NCBI RefSeq assembly: GCF_022113815.1
Contig: NZ_SGOM01000002.1
Span: 248,001-312,000 of the forward strand
Length of the DNA: 64,000 nt
Origin: Vibrio cincinnatiensis
GTDB taxonomy: Bacteria; Pseudomonadota; Gammaproteobacteria; Enterobacterales; Vibrionaceae
Direction: 5' to 3'
The notes beneath the pieces were generated by a model. It had not been told where the DNA came from, did no database searches, and saw nothing but the letters and a program-made list of their open reading frames with translations. The first letter of the stretch is position 1, and every line of letters begins with the position of its first letter. Position numbers and translations under genes: made by a program. Of the stretch, positions 53,413-63,975 are shown piece after piece.

Positions 53413-55866
53413 ATGAAACCTACGCAACAGAAAACGTTTGATAAAGCATTATTCCAAGCTAACGTAAAACGCCACCTCACTGCGACTTATGCAACAACGG
53501 TAGAGCAGGCTTGTGGTCGAGCTTGGTATTTAGCAATGGGTCGTGCACTGGCTGAGTTAACGACCTTTGACCTACTGGAAACGGAACAAGATGAGCGCAT
53601 TGTTAATGCAAAAAGCCTTAACTACTTATCGCTGGAGTTTTTGATTGGTCGTTTAACGGGCAATAACCTGATCAGCATGGGGTTGTATGATCAAATTTCA
53701 GAAGCGATGGCTGAGCTTGGTCAAAGCCTGACTGATATCTTAGAGGAAGAGCGCGACCCATCATTAGGTAATGGCGGTTTAGGCCGTTTAGCTGCGTGTT
53801 TTATGGACTCATGTGCGGCGCAAGAATACCCAACCGTTGGGTATGGTTTGCACTATGAATACGGCTTATTTAAGCAATCCTTTGAAGAAGGCCACCAAAA
53901 AGAAGCTCCGGATGCTTGGTGTGGTGTTGAAGGCTATCCTTGGGAAGTGGCTCGTCCTGAACTGAAACAAGAAATTGGCTTCTACGGTCATGTTGAAGTG
54001 TATAACGATAACGGTAAAGAGAAGCGTCGTTGGGTTCCTGGGATGCTGGTTCAAGCAATGCCTTGGGATTTACCGATTGTTGGCTATCAAAGTGAAACTG
54101 TTTACCCACTGCGCCTCTGGGAATGTCGTGCCATTGCACCTTTCTCATTAGAAAGTTTTAACAACGGTAACTATTTTGAAGCGCAGCACGCGTTAATTGA
54201 TGCAGGGAATATTACGAAAGTATTGTACCCGAACGATAACCATGAAAAAGGCAAAACACTGCGTTTAATGCAGCAGTATTTCCATAGTGCAGCATCGGTT
54301 CGTGATATTTTGCGCCGCCATGAAGCTGCTGGTTTTGCGCTCCAAGACTTGCCTAAATATGAAACTATCCAGCTAAATGACACTCACCCAACAATCGCGA
54401 TTCCAGAGTTGATGCGCATCTTAATTGATGAGCGTGATCTAACGTGGGAAGCAGCGTGGGACATCAGTTCGAAAACCTTTGCTTACACCAACCATACCTT
54501 ACTACCTGAAGCGTTGGAAACGTGGAGTGAATCGTTGATTCAACGTTTACTGCCTCGTCATATGGAAATCATTTACGAAATCAACCACCGCTTCTTGCAA
54601 GAGGTTCGTGCTAAATGGCCGGGTGATGTGGCTAAGCAGCAAAAATTGTCGATCATTGAAGAAGGTTTCCATCGCATGGTTCGCATGGCGAACTTATGTG
54701 TTGTGGGTTCTTATGCGGTTAACGGTGTTGCGGCATTACACTCTGAATTGGTGAAGCGTGACCTCTTTCCTGAGTTCGTTGAGCTTTATCCTGGACGGAT
54801 TCAAAACGTGACTAATGGCATTACTCCTCGCCGTTGGCTGAAATTCTGTAACCCAGGTTTATCGGCCTTGATTACTGAAAAAGTGGGCGATCAATGGCCT
54901 GCTCATCTTGAGCAATTAGAAGCGATTGCTGAATATGCGGACGATAAAGCGTTCCAAAAACAGTTTATGGCGGTGAAAAAAGAGAACAAAGCACGTTTGG
55001 CTCACTGGGTGAAAGAGAACATGGGTATTGAGCTTGATACTAATGCGATCTTTGACGTTCAAATCAAACGCTTGCATGAGTACAAACGTCAGCACTTAAA
55101 TATGCTGCATATTTTGTCTCTCTACCATCGTTTATTAAATGATCCAAACTTTGATATGCACCCTCGCGTGGTGTTCTTTGCTGCCAAAGCGGCGCCAGGT
55201 TATCACCTAGCAAAAGAAATCATCTATGCACTGAACAAGATTGCTGAAAAAGTGAATAACGATCCTCGAGTGAACAACAAACTCAAAGTGGTCTTTATTC
55301 CTGATTATCGAGTTAGCATGGCTGAAATCATTATTCCTGCGGCAGATGTGTCTGAGCAAATCTCTACGGCTGGTAAAGAAGCGTCAGGTACGGGGAATAT
55401 GAAAATGGCACTCAACGGTGCATTAACCATCGGTACGATGGATGGGGCGAACGTTGAGATTCGAGAAGAAGTGGGTGATGACAATATCTACATCTTTGGC
55501 CTTGAAGTGGATGGGGTGGAAGCATTAAAAGCACAAGGCTATAACCCTTATGATTACTATCAAGCTGACTCTCTGCTGAAAGCCTCTTTAGACTTACTGC
55601 TGGGTGAAGAGTTTACCCCAGGCGCACCAGGCAAGTTGCGTGCGACTTATGACAGTTTGCTCGATGGGGGTGACCCTTATCTAGTATTGGCTGATTTTGC
55701 TTCTTACGTACAAGCACATGAAGCGATCGATAAACAATACCGTGATCAAGCGGGTTGGGCGAAGAAAGCGATTCTAAACACCGCTTTAGTCGGCAAATTC
55801 AGCTCTGACCGTAGTATTCGTGACTACGTGAATAATATTTGGAAATTGAAAGCGGTTAAACGCTAA
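53413..55866 (+). CDS. malP: maltodextrin/glycogen phosphorylase
   Basis: Releases glucose 1-phosphate from maltodextrins or glycogen. The 817 residues include the PLP-binding signature EASGTGNMKMALNGALTIG (about 655-673, with the PLP Lys in NMKM), GNGGLGRLAACFMDS and DTHPTIAIPELMR. The length is that of E. coli MalP (797) or GlgP (815), so the two cannot be separated by size; its place with malQ and MalT boxes favours malP. First gene of malP-malQ. Confidence 0.95.
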   Translation: MKPTQQKTFDKALFQANVKRHLTATYATTVEQACGRAWYLAMGRALAELTTFDLLETEQDERIVNAKSLNYLSLEFLIGRLTGNNLISMGLYDQISEAMAELGQSLTDILEEERDPSLGNGGLGRLAACFMDSCAAQEYPTVGYGLHYEYGLFKQSFEEGHQKEAPDAWCGVEGYPWEVARPELKQEIGFYGHVEVYNDNGKEKRRWVPGMLVQAMPWDLPIVGYQSETVYPLRLWECRAIAPFSLESFNNGNYFEAQHALIDAGNITKVLYPNDNHEKGKTLRLMQQYFHSAASVRDILRRHEAAGFALQDLPKYETIQLNDTHPTIAIPELMRILIDERDLTWEAAWDISSKTFAYTNHTLLPEALETWSESLIQRLLPRHMEIIYEINHRFLQEVRAKWPGDVAKQQKLSIIEEGFHRMVRMANLCVVGSYAVNGVAALHSELVKRDLFPEFVELYPGRIQNVTNGITPRRWLKFCNPGLSALITEKVGDQWPAHLEQLEAIAEYADDKAFQKQFMAVKKENKARLAHWVKENMGIELDTNAIFDVQIKRLHEYKRQHLNMLHILSLYHRLLNDPNFDMHPRVVFFAAKAAPGYHLAKEIIYALNKIAEKVNNDPRVNNKLKVVFIPDYRVSMAEIIIPAADVSEQISTAGKEASGTGNMKMALNGALTIGTMDGANVEIREEVGDDNIYIFGLEVDGVEALKAQGYNPYDYYQADSLLKASLDLLLGEEFTPGAPGKLRATYDSLLDGGDPYLVLADFASYVQAHEAIDKQYRDQAGWAKKAILNTALVGKFSSDRSIRDYVNNIWKLKAVKR

Positions 55867-55879
55867 TCACCCCAAATTC

Positions 55880-55904
55880 CCAGCCAAGGTATTCCCTTGG
55901 CTGG
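55880..55904 (+). other. intercistronic hairpin between malP and malQ
   Basis: CCAGCCAAGG (55880-55889) pairs with CCTTGGCTGG (55895-55904) across five bases; a T run (CCTTTTTC) comes seven bases later. It may be a partial terminator or an mRNA-stabilising structure. Confidence 0.6.
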
Positions 55905-55968
55905 TTCATTCCTTTTTCTTATACACCCTACATGATTTGAAGGGGATGTTGTCCCTTCGGAGAGAGCG

Positions 55969-58149
55969 ATGAAAGAACATAATGCATTAAAACAAGTCGC
56001 TGAAATGGCAAACATTGCCGACAGCTATATAAGCGCATGGGGCGATGAAGCAAGTGTTTCAGACGACACAATTCGTCGTCTTTTAGCTTCTATGGGCTAC
56101 GATACCAGTAGTGATGATGCCCTATTGAAATCGGCAGAGAAAAAGCACAAGAAAGAAGTGCTGGATTCTGTACTTGTTGTTTCTGATGGTGAAGCGATCG
56201 AAGTTCCGCTTTATTTGGGCGTAAGTGCTCGTGAAAGTGAATTCAATTGGCGCCTTGAAACTGAGCAAGGTGATATTTTTGAAGGCTATCTTCAGTCACA
56301 AATCATTCGTGATGAAAGAGCAGACGGTGGCCCTTTAGTTTTTGCTTTACCGAACGATTTACCATGGGGGTATCACACCTTATTGATCACGCGTAAGCGT
56401 CGTAAAACCCCTTATAGCATGACGCTGATCATCACACCGAAAGCCTGTTATAAACAGCCAGAGTTAGAAAAAGGTAAGAAGCTGTGGGGGCCAAGTATTC
56501 AGCTTTATACTTTGCGTACACAGCATAACTGGGGAATCGGTGATTTTGGCGATCTCAAACAATTGGTGGCCGATATCGCTTCTCGTGGTGGGGATTTTGT
56601 TGGCTTAAACCCTATTCACTCATTATTTCCTGCAAACCCAGAAGGGGCGAGTCCGTACAGCCCATCTTCTCGTCGTTGGCTCAATATCTTATACATCGAT
56701 GTCAGTTCTGTTCCTGAATTTGCATTAAGTGCACAAGCACAACAACAGGTAGGAAGCCAAGAGTTCCAACAACGCTTACAAAAAGTCCGTGAAACACATT
56801 GGGTTAACTACAGCGAAGTGGCCAACCTCAAAATGAGTGTTTTGCCACTGCTTTTTGCGGAGTTTAAAACGCGCCATTTAGATAAAAATACAGATCGGGC
56901 GCAAGCATTCTTAAACTTTGTTGAACAAGGTGGAGAAAGTTTACTGCACCAAGCCGCATTTGATGCTTTGCATGTCGATCTGCATAGCCAAGATAATTCT
57001 GTTTGGGGATGGCCAGTTTTCCCTGAAAAATATCGTCATTTTGATAATGCCGCAGTACAGAAATATATTGATGAACACCAAGATCAGGTGCATCTGTATA
57101 TGTATTTACAATGGATTGCTGATACGCAAATTAATGAAGCCCAAGCGCTGGCTGATGAGAAAGGGATGACCGTCGGGCTTTATCGTGACTTAGCTGTTGG
57201 TGTGTCTGATGCAGGGGCTGAAACTTGGGCCGATGCGGGAAATTTAGTTCAAGATGCGTGTATTGGCGCTCCGCCGGATGTACTTGGCCCTCTTGGTCAA
57301 AACTGGGGGTTACCACCACTGAACCCGCAGGTGCTACAAGCTACTGCCTATGATGCGTACATCAAATTGCTGCGTGCAAACATGAAACACTGTGGTGCGT
57401 TGCGTATTGACCATGTGTTGGGTTTATTGCGCTTATGGTGGATCCCGAAAGGTGAAAACGCCACGAAAGGGGCATACATCTACTATCCAGTTAAAGATAT
57501 GCTGGCCATTCTCGCTTTAGAGTCACATCGTCATCATTGCAGTGTGATTGGAGAAGATCTGGGTACGGTTCCCGATGAAATCGTAGAACTGTTACGAGAT
57601 GCGGGAGTGCATTCTTATAAAGTCTTTTTCTTTGAAACATCAAAAGATGACGGTGGATTTATTTCTCCTAAACATTACGCTGAGCAATCTATGGCAGCGC
57701 TATGTACTCATGATATGCCGACCTTACGAGGTTTTTGGCATTGCGACGATTTGAAAATGGGACGAGAAATAGGCTTGTATCCAAATGAAGCACAATTGGA
57801 AGGGCTGTTTGTTGACCGTTTGAAATGCAAGCAAGGCATTCTCGACTCCGTTGCATGGCATGGATATTTGCCTGAAGGGGTTGGGCGTGATGCACAGTTG
57901 GTTCCGATGGATTCTTATTTAAGTGAAGCCTTACAACTTCACGTTGCTGCGGGATCTTCAGCTTTACTCAGTGTGCAGCTTGAAGACTGGTTAGAAATGG
58001 ATAAGCCCGTGAACATTCCCGGTACAGTTAATGAATATCCTAACTGGCGTCGTAAACTCTCTATGAATTTAGATGAGCTGTTTGCTCGTGAAGATGTGAA
58101 CCGTATTGCAGCAAAACTAACCGACACACGAGCGAAAGCTCGTCAGTAA
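55969..58149 (+). CDS. malQ: 4-alpha-glucanotransferase (amylomaltase)
   Basis: Transfers dextrinyl units between maltodextrins. It is a GH77 enzyme of 726 residues, with an N-terminal extension as in E. coli MalQ. Catalytic residues are visible: the nucleophile Asp in ALRIDHVLGLLRLWW (about 475-489), the acid/base Glu in VIGEDLGTVP and the third Asp in CTHDMPTLRGFW. GGAGAGAGCG precedes the ATG. It lies 102 bases after malP. Confidence 0.97.
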   Translation: MKEHNALKQVAEMANIADSYISAWGDEASVSDDTIRRLLASMGYDTSSDDALLKSAEKKHKKEVLDSVLVVSDGEAIEVPLYLGVSARESEFNWRLETEQGDIFEGYLQSQIIRDERADGGPLVFALPNDLPWGYHTLLITRKRRKTPYSMTLIITPKACYKQPELEKGKKLWGPSIQLYTLRTQHNWGIGDFGDLKQLVADIASRGGDFVGLNPIHSLFPANPEGASPYSPSSRRWLNILYIDVSSVPEFALSAQAQQQVGSQEFQQRLQKVRETHWVNYSEVANLKMSVLPLLFAEFKTRHLDKNTDRAQAFLNFVEQGGESLLHQAAFDALHVDLHSQDNSVWGWPVFPEKYRHFDNAAVQKYIDEHQDQVHLYMYLQWIADTQINEAQALADEKGMTVGLYRDLAVGVSDAGAETWADAGNLVQDACIGAPPDVLGPLGQNWGLPPLNPQVLQATAYDAYIKLLRANMKHCGALRIDHVLGLLRLWWIPKGENATKGAYIYYPVKDMLAILALESHRHHCSVIGEDLGTVPDEIVELLRDAGVHSYKVFFFETSKDDGGFISPKHYAEQSMAALCTHDMPTLRGFWHCDDLKMGREIGLYPNEAQLEGLFVDRLKCKQGILDSVAWHGYLPEGVGRDAQLVPMDSYLSEALQLHVAAGSSALLSVQLEDWLEMDKPVNIPGTVNEYPNWRRKLSMNLDELFAREDVNRIAAKLTDTRAKARQ

Positions 58150-58326
58150 ACTGAGAGGTGACCTCGCTTTTTCTTAGTAATGAGTTTCATAAATTAAGGC
58201 TAGGTCACTCCATGTTTGATTGGAGTTAGCTAAGATGTCTTTAACTAAATAGCCAGATAAGTATTGAGTTTTCTTATAGATTGTCTTTTTTTGATAAGAG
58301 CTCTCTGGTTATTTTTTCGCTAGCAA

Positions 58327-58350
58327 GCCCGCTTTGTGCGGGCCTTTTTT
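58327..58350 (+). terminator. terminator between malQ and glgB
   Basis: GCCCGC (58327-58332) pairs with GCGGGC (58338-58343), followed by CTTTTTT. glgB therefore probably has its own promoter or depends on readthrough. Confidence 0.9.
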
Positions 58351-58383
58351 CCATTTTGAGAGAGTCGGTTAGGAGAAGGTATA

Positions 58384-60567
58384 TTGAAACCTACAAAGAA
58401 ACCATCAAAAAAACAGCAGGCCTACCATCAGTTATCTCATGCCGCTTTTGCTGACCCCTTTTCATTTTTAGGTCCTTATCTTCCTACAGAACAAGGGGCT
58501 TTACGGGTTTGGATGCCGGGGGCTGATAACGTTGAATTATTAGTGGAAGGGCAGCCAAGGGTTGCATTATCCCCAGAAGAGAATGGCGGTTTTATCCTAA
58601 AGTCTGACCAAAATTTACGGTTTACCCATTACCAATTAGCCATTGATTGGTCTGGAGTTGAGCAGATTATTGATGATCCTTACCAATACCATGCCTTATA
58701 TGCTGAGTATGAAGAACTCCATACTCCCAAACAGATGTATCACCAAATGGGAGCGCAGTTTGTCACCTTAGAACGTGACGGACACTCAGTCAGTGGTATT
58801 CGTTTTTTGGTTTATGCGCCTCATGCTTCGGCTTGTAGTTTGATCGGTGCTTTTAACCATTGGGATGGTCGTCGTCATCCGATGCAACGCCTTGATTATG
58901 GTATTTGGGGCATTTTTGTGCCTGACTTGCCGGAAGGAACGCAGTATAAATTTGAACTCAAAGGCCCACATGGTGAGAGTTTGCCACATAAAGCCGATCC
59001 ATGGGGCTTCTATGCTGAGCAGCATCCCTCTTTTGCTTCCGTTACCTATAATCATCAGCGTTATGATTGGCAAGATTCGAGCTGGCAACAGCGGCCAGTC
59101 ACAGAAAAGCGTAAACAAGCCTTATCATTTTATGAATTGCATCCTGGCTCTTGGAAACGGGCGGCAGATGGACGTTTTTTAACTTACCGTGAATTAGCGG
59201 ATGAATTGGTGCCTTATTTACAAGAAATGGGATACACCCATGTGGAGTTAATGCCGGTTTCTGAGCACCCTTTTTACGGTTCGTGGGGCTATCAACCCGT
59301 CGGACTGTTTGCTCCGACCAGTCGTTATGGTTCACCTGACGATTTTAAATATTTTGTTGATCAGTGCCACCAAGCTGAAATCGGTGTCGTATTAGACTGG
59401 GTTCCAGCCCATTTCCCATCCGATTCTCATGGGTTAGCGCATTTTGATGGTACGCCACTTTTCCATGATCCCGACCCTCGTCGTGGTTGGCATCAAGATT
59501 GGAACTCGTACATTTATGATTTAGGGCGTGAGCATGTCAGACGCTTTTTAGTCTCGAATGCCTTGTATTGGTTCGAAATGTTCCACATCGATGGCATCCG
59601 GGTTGATGCGGTCGCATCGATGCTTTATCTCGATTACTCTCGCAGTCATGATCAATGGATTCCCAATGTAGATGGTGGCCGTGAAAACTACGATGCCATT
59701 GCCACTCTGAAGTGGATGAATGAGGAAGTGTATAAGCATTTCCCGAATGCGATGACGATAGCTGAAGAGTCAACAGCATTTCCTGGTGTTTCAGCCCCAA
59801 CCTTTATGGGAGGGCTAGGATTTGGATTTAAATGGAATATGGGATGGATGCATGACAGCCTCTCTTATATTAAAGAAGATCCGATCCACCGTAAATATCA
59901 TCACAATACGCTGACGTTCCCACTGATTTATGCGTTTAGTGAGAATTATGTTTTATCACTTTCCCATGATGAAGTGGTGTACGGTAAGCAGTCTCTGATC
60001 TATAAAATGCCAGGGGATGAGTGGCAACAAACGGCCAATATGCGAGCGTACTTAGGCTATATGTATGGTCAGCCAGGTAAGAAGCTTAACTTCATGGGGG
60101 CGGAATTTGCTCAAACGGCCGAATGGAACCATGATGATCAGTTACAGTGGTTCTTACTTGAATTTGAACGCCATAAAGGTGTGCAAAATTTAGTGCGAGA
60201 TTTGAACCATATGTACCGTGCGGAAAGTGCACTACATGAATTAGATTGTGAGCCGCAAGGGTTTGAGTGGCGTTTGCAAGATGAAGCTGAAGCGAGCATT
60301 CTTGCTCATGAGCGTTTGAATGCTAAAGGGGAGCGTATCCTTGTGATCACCAACTTTACCCCAGTACCTCATGAAGCTTTCCGGTTGGGTGTACCACAGG
60401 CCGCGAATTACCAGTTATTACTGAATACTGATAGTGCGGTTTATGGGGGAAGTGATTTTGCTGTGTTGGCATCGACCTCTACTGAGGAGGTGGTGAGCCA
60501 AGGCTTAACACAATCATTACTATTGCGTATTCCACCGCTAGCAACGGTATTTTATAAGCGTTTATGA
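58384..60567 (+). CDS. glgB: 1,4-alpha-glucan branching enzyme
   Basis: Adds alpha-1,6 branches to glycogen. It is a GH13 enzyme of 727 residues (E. coli 728) with an N-terminal CBM48 region (FSFLGPYLP...[13 protein letters not shown]) and a catalytic barrel: the nucleophile Asp in [17 protein letters not shown], the Glu in [10 protein letters not shown] and the transition-state Asp in [12 protein letters not shown]. The start is TTG at 58384, set by AGGAGAAGG just upstream; no in-frame ATG fits before the conserved region. It is placed with the mal genes, apart from other glg genes. Confidence 0.97.
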   Translation: MKPTKKPSKKQQAYHQLSHAAFADPFSFLGPYLPTEQGALRVWMPGADNVELLVEGQPRVALSPEENGGFILKSDQNLRFTHYQLAIDWSGVEQIIDDPYQYHALYAEYEELHTPKQMYHQMGAQFVTLERDGHSVSGIRFLVYAPHASACSLIGAFNHWDGRRHPMQRLDYGIWGIFVPDLPEGTQYKFELKGPHGESLPHKADPWGFYAEQHPSFASVTYNHQRYDWQDSSWQQRPVTEKRKQALSFYELHPGSWKRAADGRFLTYRELADELVPYLQEMGYTHVELMPVSEHPFYGSWGYQPVGLFAPTSRYGSPDDFKYFVDQCHQAEIGVVLDWVPAHFPSDSHGLAHFDGTPLFHDPDPRRGWHQDWNSYIYDLGREHVRRFLVSNALYWFEMFHIDGIRVDAVASMLYLDYSRSHDQWIPNVDGGRENYDAIATLKWMNEEVYKHFPNAMTIAEESTAFPGVSAPTFMGGLGFGFKWNMGWMHDSLSYIKEDPIHRKYHHNTLTFPLIYAFSENYVLSLSHDEVVYGKQSLIYKMPGDEWQQTANMRAYLGYMYGQPGKKLNFMGAEFAQTAEWNHDDQLQWFLLEFERHKGVQNLVRDLNHMYRAESALHELDCEPQGFEWRLQDEAEASILAHERLNAKGERILVITNFTPVPHEAFRLGVPQAANYQLLLNTDSAVYGGSDFAVLASTSTEEVVSQGLTQSLLLRIPPLATVFYKRL

Positions 60568-60586
60568 TGTATTGATTCATCCCATT

Positions 60587-60611
60587 AAAAAGGTCCTAAT
60601 AGGGCCTTTTT
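60587..60611. terminator. bidirectional terminator after glgB
   Basis: AAAAAGGTCCT (60587-60597) pairs with AGGGCCTTTTT (60601-60611) apart from one mismatch; it lies between convergent genes. Confidence 0.85.
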
Positions 60612-60627
60612 ATATTGATTCGTCACA

Positions 60628-61584
60628 TCAAATTAGCTGCCAATTTGTGAGCAGAAAAATCCCAAATGTACAGGTAAACAGAGAAAGAACCGTGGTGAGA
60701 GCAATAATATTTGCTGCCAGCGTGGCGTTTCCCCCCATGGCTCTTGCCATAACATAGCTGGCAGCGGCGGTTGGAGCGGCACTCATCAGAAAAATAATGC
60801 CGAGATCCTCCCCTCTAAATCCATACAACAGTGCCGCTCCTGTCATCATCAGTGGTGACCAAACCAATTTATACAAAGTGGCAAACCAAGTGGAATGGGT
60901 ATCATCCTTTAGTGATTGTATATTGAGTGATCCCCCGGTGCAGAGTAAAGCCAGCGGAAGTGTCATATTGGCAAAATAGTGGCCTGCATCCGTAATAATG
61001 GTAGGGATGGGTAGAGCAATCCAGTAGCAGGCCATTCCTAGCGCAATAGAGATGATTAGTGGGTTTTTAGTCAAGGTTTTGAGCATGATTGCTGTCGCTT
61101 TAGTTCCTTGTGTTTCACCTTTCGGTGCTAAAGCAATCACGGCTTGGATATTATAAAGCACCGTGGTGGAGGCAACATAAAGTGCAGCCAGTGCAACCCC
61201 AGAATTACCGTAAATATTGGCGACATAGGCAAGGCCAATAATGGCGGTATTGGCTCGAAATCCCCCTTGGATCACCACGCCTTGATCTTGTGGGTGGCGA
61301 ACTTTGCGTTTACTCATCCAGAAAGTGAAGAGGAAAAATACAACATTGGCGATTAAACCAAAAAGAATCAATGACAGGCTAGATGAAAAATCGTGGGGTT
61401 CTTGGACAATGCTTAAAAAAAGCATGGCGGGCAAGGTGACTTGGAAGACTATTCGAGAGGCGACATCAACAAAATTATCGTTAATCAATTGAATACGCTT
61501 GAGAAATACTCCCAATATCAGCATTAAACAGATCGGGCCCGTGATGGAGAGGGAAAACTGCAATTGTTCAATGATTCCGTTCAT
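60628..61584 (-). CDS. AEC family transporter
   Basis: A 318-residue inner-membrane protein with about ten hydrophobic segments in two inverted halves, typical of the auxin efflux carrier (AEC) family. Recognisable stretches are LPAMLFLSIVQ (about 52-62), QGGFRANTAIIGLAYV (about 105-120) and MTLPLALLCTGGSLN. Bacterial members move malate, malonate or amino acids; the substrate here is unknown. No regulator is adjacent. Confidence 0.9.
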   Translation of the reverse strand: MNGIIEQLQFSLSITGPICLMLILGVFLKRIQLINDNFVDVASRIVFQVTLPAMLFLSIVQEPHDFSSSLSLILFGLIANVVFFLFTFWMSKRKVRHPQDQGVVIQGGFRANTAIIGLAYVANIYGNSGVALAALYVASTTVLYNIQAVIALAPKGETQGTKATAIMLKTLTKNPLIISIALGMACYWIALPIPTIITDAGHYFANMTLPLALLCTGGSLNIQSLKDDTHSTWFATLYKLVWSPLMMTGAALLYGFRGEDLGIIFLMSAAPTAAASYVMARAMGGNATLAANIIALTTVLSLFTCTFGIFLLTNWQLI

Positions 61585-61887
61585 AACCCGTTAATCGTCG
61601 TGATGGTTATTTTCATTCTTTCATAGAAGGAACGTTGCGGGAATGGTTATCTGGAAAATCTTTCTTTCTCTCGATCTTTCATTATTTGCAGGATGAATTG
61701 TTTAACTCGGCATGAGTTGTTTTTATTATGTTAATGAATTCATAGCAAACAAGATTATCTATTTCAATGTGTTAATTTATTATCCATAGTTTTGATAAGG
61801 TTAACATTTTGGCAATAATAATTATCCTCTTGTTTGAATCTATGGAATCATACGTCTTGCCGATCGGCCCGATAAGGAAGAATAATA
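61585..61887. promoter_or_regulatory. divergent promoter region, AEC gene and VcINDY-like gene
   Basis: 303 AT-rich bases. GCCGATCGGC (61859-61868) is a small palindrome just before the ribosome binding site AAGGAAG of the plus-strand gene. No other site I can name. Confidence 0.4.
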
Positions 61888-63276
61888 ATGAATAGAAATG
61901 ATAGTGTCCCTTTGCCCAATAATACCCGAGAGTGGTTATTCAACCGAAACAGTTTAATTGTCCTTGCTGATATTGCGCTGTTTTTTATCCTACTCTATAC
62001 CTTACCTTTTGATGCTAATGTGGTACTCGGCCTGAGTATTCTCGCTTTTATTGCTGTGTTGTGGCTAACTGAAGCGCTACATGTCACGGTAACCGCGATT
62101 TTGGTGCCGATTATGGCGGTGCTTTTTGGTGTATTTGACACGCAAGCCGCTTTAAATAACTTTGCTAACTCGGTTATTTTCCTCTTTCTAGGGGGATTTG
62201 CATTGGCGGCAGCCATGCATCGACAAGGGTTAGATAAAGTGATTGCTGATAAAGTGTTACTGATGGCGCGCGGCCGTTTTAGTGTGGCGGTCTTTATGCT
62301 GTTTGGTGTCACGGCTGCACTTTCGATGTGGATCAGTAATACTGCGACGGCTGCAATGATGCTACCGCTTGTGCTGGGGATCTTGAGTAAAGTCGATCAA
62401 GATAAAGGGCATAATACGTATGTTTTTGTCCTGCTTGGGATCGCTTATAGCGCCAGTATTGGTGGTATTGCTACCATGGTGGGCAGCCCTCCCAATGCGA
62501 TTGCTGCCGCTCAGGTTGGTCTCTCTTTCTCTGAATGGATGAAGTTCGGGGTTCCGACCACGATCATCATGCTTCCGATTGCTGTTGTTCTGCTTTATTT
62601 GCTACTTAAACCAAACCTAAAAGGTCAGTTTGAGTTGAATCATGATGTTGTGGATTGGGATAAAGGAAAAGTCGTGACCTTGGCGATTTTTGCCCTCACC
62701 GTTGCGTTGTGGATCTTCAGTAAACCTGTCAATGCCCTGCTAGGCGGCTTTAAAAGCTTTGATACCATTATTGCTCTTGGTGCCATTATTTTAGTCAGTG
62801 TAGCTCGTGTTGTGCATTGGAAAGATATCGAAAAAACTGCTGATTGGGGAGTATTGCTGCTATTTGGTGGTGGTATTTGTTTGAGTAATATACTGAAACA
62901 GACGGGAACTAGCCTCTTCTTAGCCAGTGAACTCAGTGCCATGATTTCAGAGTTGCATGTGATGTTTATCATTATCGTGATTGCGGCATTTGTGGTGTTT
63001 TTAACGGAGTTTGCTAGTAACACAGCCAGTGCTGCGCTGTTGATCCCTGTTTTTGCTGGTGTAGCTGAAGCATTAGGCGTTTCTCCTATCATTCTTTCTG
63101 TATTGATTGCGATTGCTGCGTCTTGTGCTTTTATGCTTCCAGTGGCGACGCCACCGAATGCGATTGTGTTTGCGACGGGGCATATTAAGCAAAATGAAAT
63201 GATGCGAGTGGGGATGGTTCTGAATATTGCGTGTATTGCTATTTTGTCAGCGATAGCCATGCTGTTCTGGAACTAG
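61888..63276 (+). CDS. sodium/dicarboxylate symporter, VcINDY-like (SLC13/DASS)
   Basis: Na+-coupled importer of succinate and related C4-dicarboxylates. At 462 residues it has the length of V. cholerae VcINDY. Both Ser-Asn-Thr substrate/sodium motifs are intact: [12 protein letters not shown] (about 150-161) and [12 protein letters not shown] (about 376-387), each in a helical hairpin, with the expected inverted repeat of about 11 membrane segments. AAGGAAG precedes the ATG. Its location near the right side of the chromosome II origin agrees with V. cholerae. Confidence 0.95.
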   Translation: MNRNDSVPLPNNTREWLFNRNSLIVLADIALFFILLYTLPFDANVVLGLSILAFIAVLWLTEALHVTVTAILVPIMAVLFGVFDTQAALNNFANSVIFLFLGGFALAAAMHRQGLDKVIADKVLLMARGRFSVAVFMLFGVTAALSMWISNTATAAMMLPLVLGILSKVDQDKGHNTYVFVLLGIAYSASIGGIATMVGSPPNAIAAAQVGLSFSEWMKFGVPTTIIMLPIAVVLLYLLLKPNLKGQFELNHDVVDWDKGKVVTLAIFALTVALWIFSKPVNALLGGFKSFDTIIALGAIILVSVARVVHWKDIEKTADWGVLLLFGGGICLSNILKQTGTSLFLASELSAMISELHVMFIIIVIAAFVVFLTEFASNTASAALLIPVFAGVAEALGVSPIILSVLIAIAASCAFMLPVATPPNAIVFATGHIKQNEMMRVGMVLNIACIAILSAIAMLFWN

Positions 63277-63311
63277 CTTACTAACGATCGAATGTAGTGT
63301 ACCAATAAGAT

Positions 63312-63342
63312 AAGCCCCTAACGAATATGTTGTTAGGGGCTT
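63312..63342. terminator. bidirectional terminator
   Basis: AAGCCCCTAAC (63312-63322) pairs with GTTAGGGGCTT (63332-63342), followed by TCTTC; between convergent genes. Confidence 0.88.
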
Positions 63343-63348
63343 TCTTCA

Positions 63349-63975
63349 TTATTGATTAATGAAGGCTTTAAAGCGTGCTTTCGTGGCGGCATCTGCCTTG
63401 TTATACCAAAAGTGCAACATCTCTTCGGCGGTGCTATCGGTTGCTTGGCTCATTTTCATCGTGGTCGCAGAGGGCTCAAATGTTGTGGCAATGGCTGCAG
63501 GCCCTCCTTCTAAATTGTATTTAAATATCTCTTGTGGGTAGTCTCGGCCAATTTGCATTCCGGGTTTGATCAAACGATCTTGGCGCATTGTGATAGGCGT
63601 CTGGTTTTTGTCTTGTAATGACCATTCCATCGTTTTGATATTTTTTTCTGCCTCAATGGCATTTCGATATTGAGGTAATTCAAAACTCAGGGTTTGATCT
63701 TGAGCTTGAAATGTTGCCACTATCGCATCACTTTCAACACGAACGCGATCACTTCCCTGAGTAAAATAAGGTTGATAACGAAACACAATTTGCTGTTCAC
63801 CGTCTTCTAAGCTAACGGTTTTATTGGCAGAGAAAAAACTACCAGAGGTCTGTGGTTTCTCACCATTGACAACTAATAGATCAATCGTATCTGGGATTTC
63901 GATGGTGACTTTTGCCATGGCTGAAGCGCTGAACATCATTACCATAATGCATGATAAAGATTTGATTTTATTCAT
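63349..63975 (-). CDS. DUF2057 (UPF0319/YccT-like) secreted protein
   Basis: A 208-residue protein with a signal peptide (about 1-21, ending SAMAK) and the DUF2057 core: VTIEIPDTIDLLVVNGEKP (about 22-40), then LEDGEQQIVFRYQP. E. coli YccT (CsgI) in this family moderates curli assembly in the periplasm; the role in Vibrio is not established. AGGATAAACCTA precedes the ATG. It is the last gene of the window. Confidence 0.92.
   Translation of the reverse strand: MNKIKSLSCIMVMMFSASAMAKVTIEIPDTIDLLVVNGEKPQTSGSFFSANKTVSLEDGEQQIVFRYQPYFTQGSDRVRVESDAIVATFQAQDQTLSFELPQYRNAIEAEKNIKTMEWSLQDKNQTPITMRQDRLIKPGMQIGRDYPQEIFKYNLEGGPAAIATTFEPSATTMKMSQATDSTAEEMLHFWYNKADAATKARFKAFINQ

Noticed and set aside
62640..63260. 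206-codon minus-strand frame inside the VcINDY-like gene
   Set aside because: Antisense shadow of the transporter gene with typical mirror composition.
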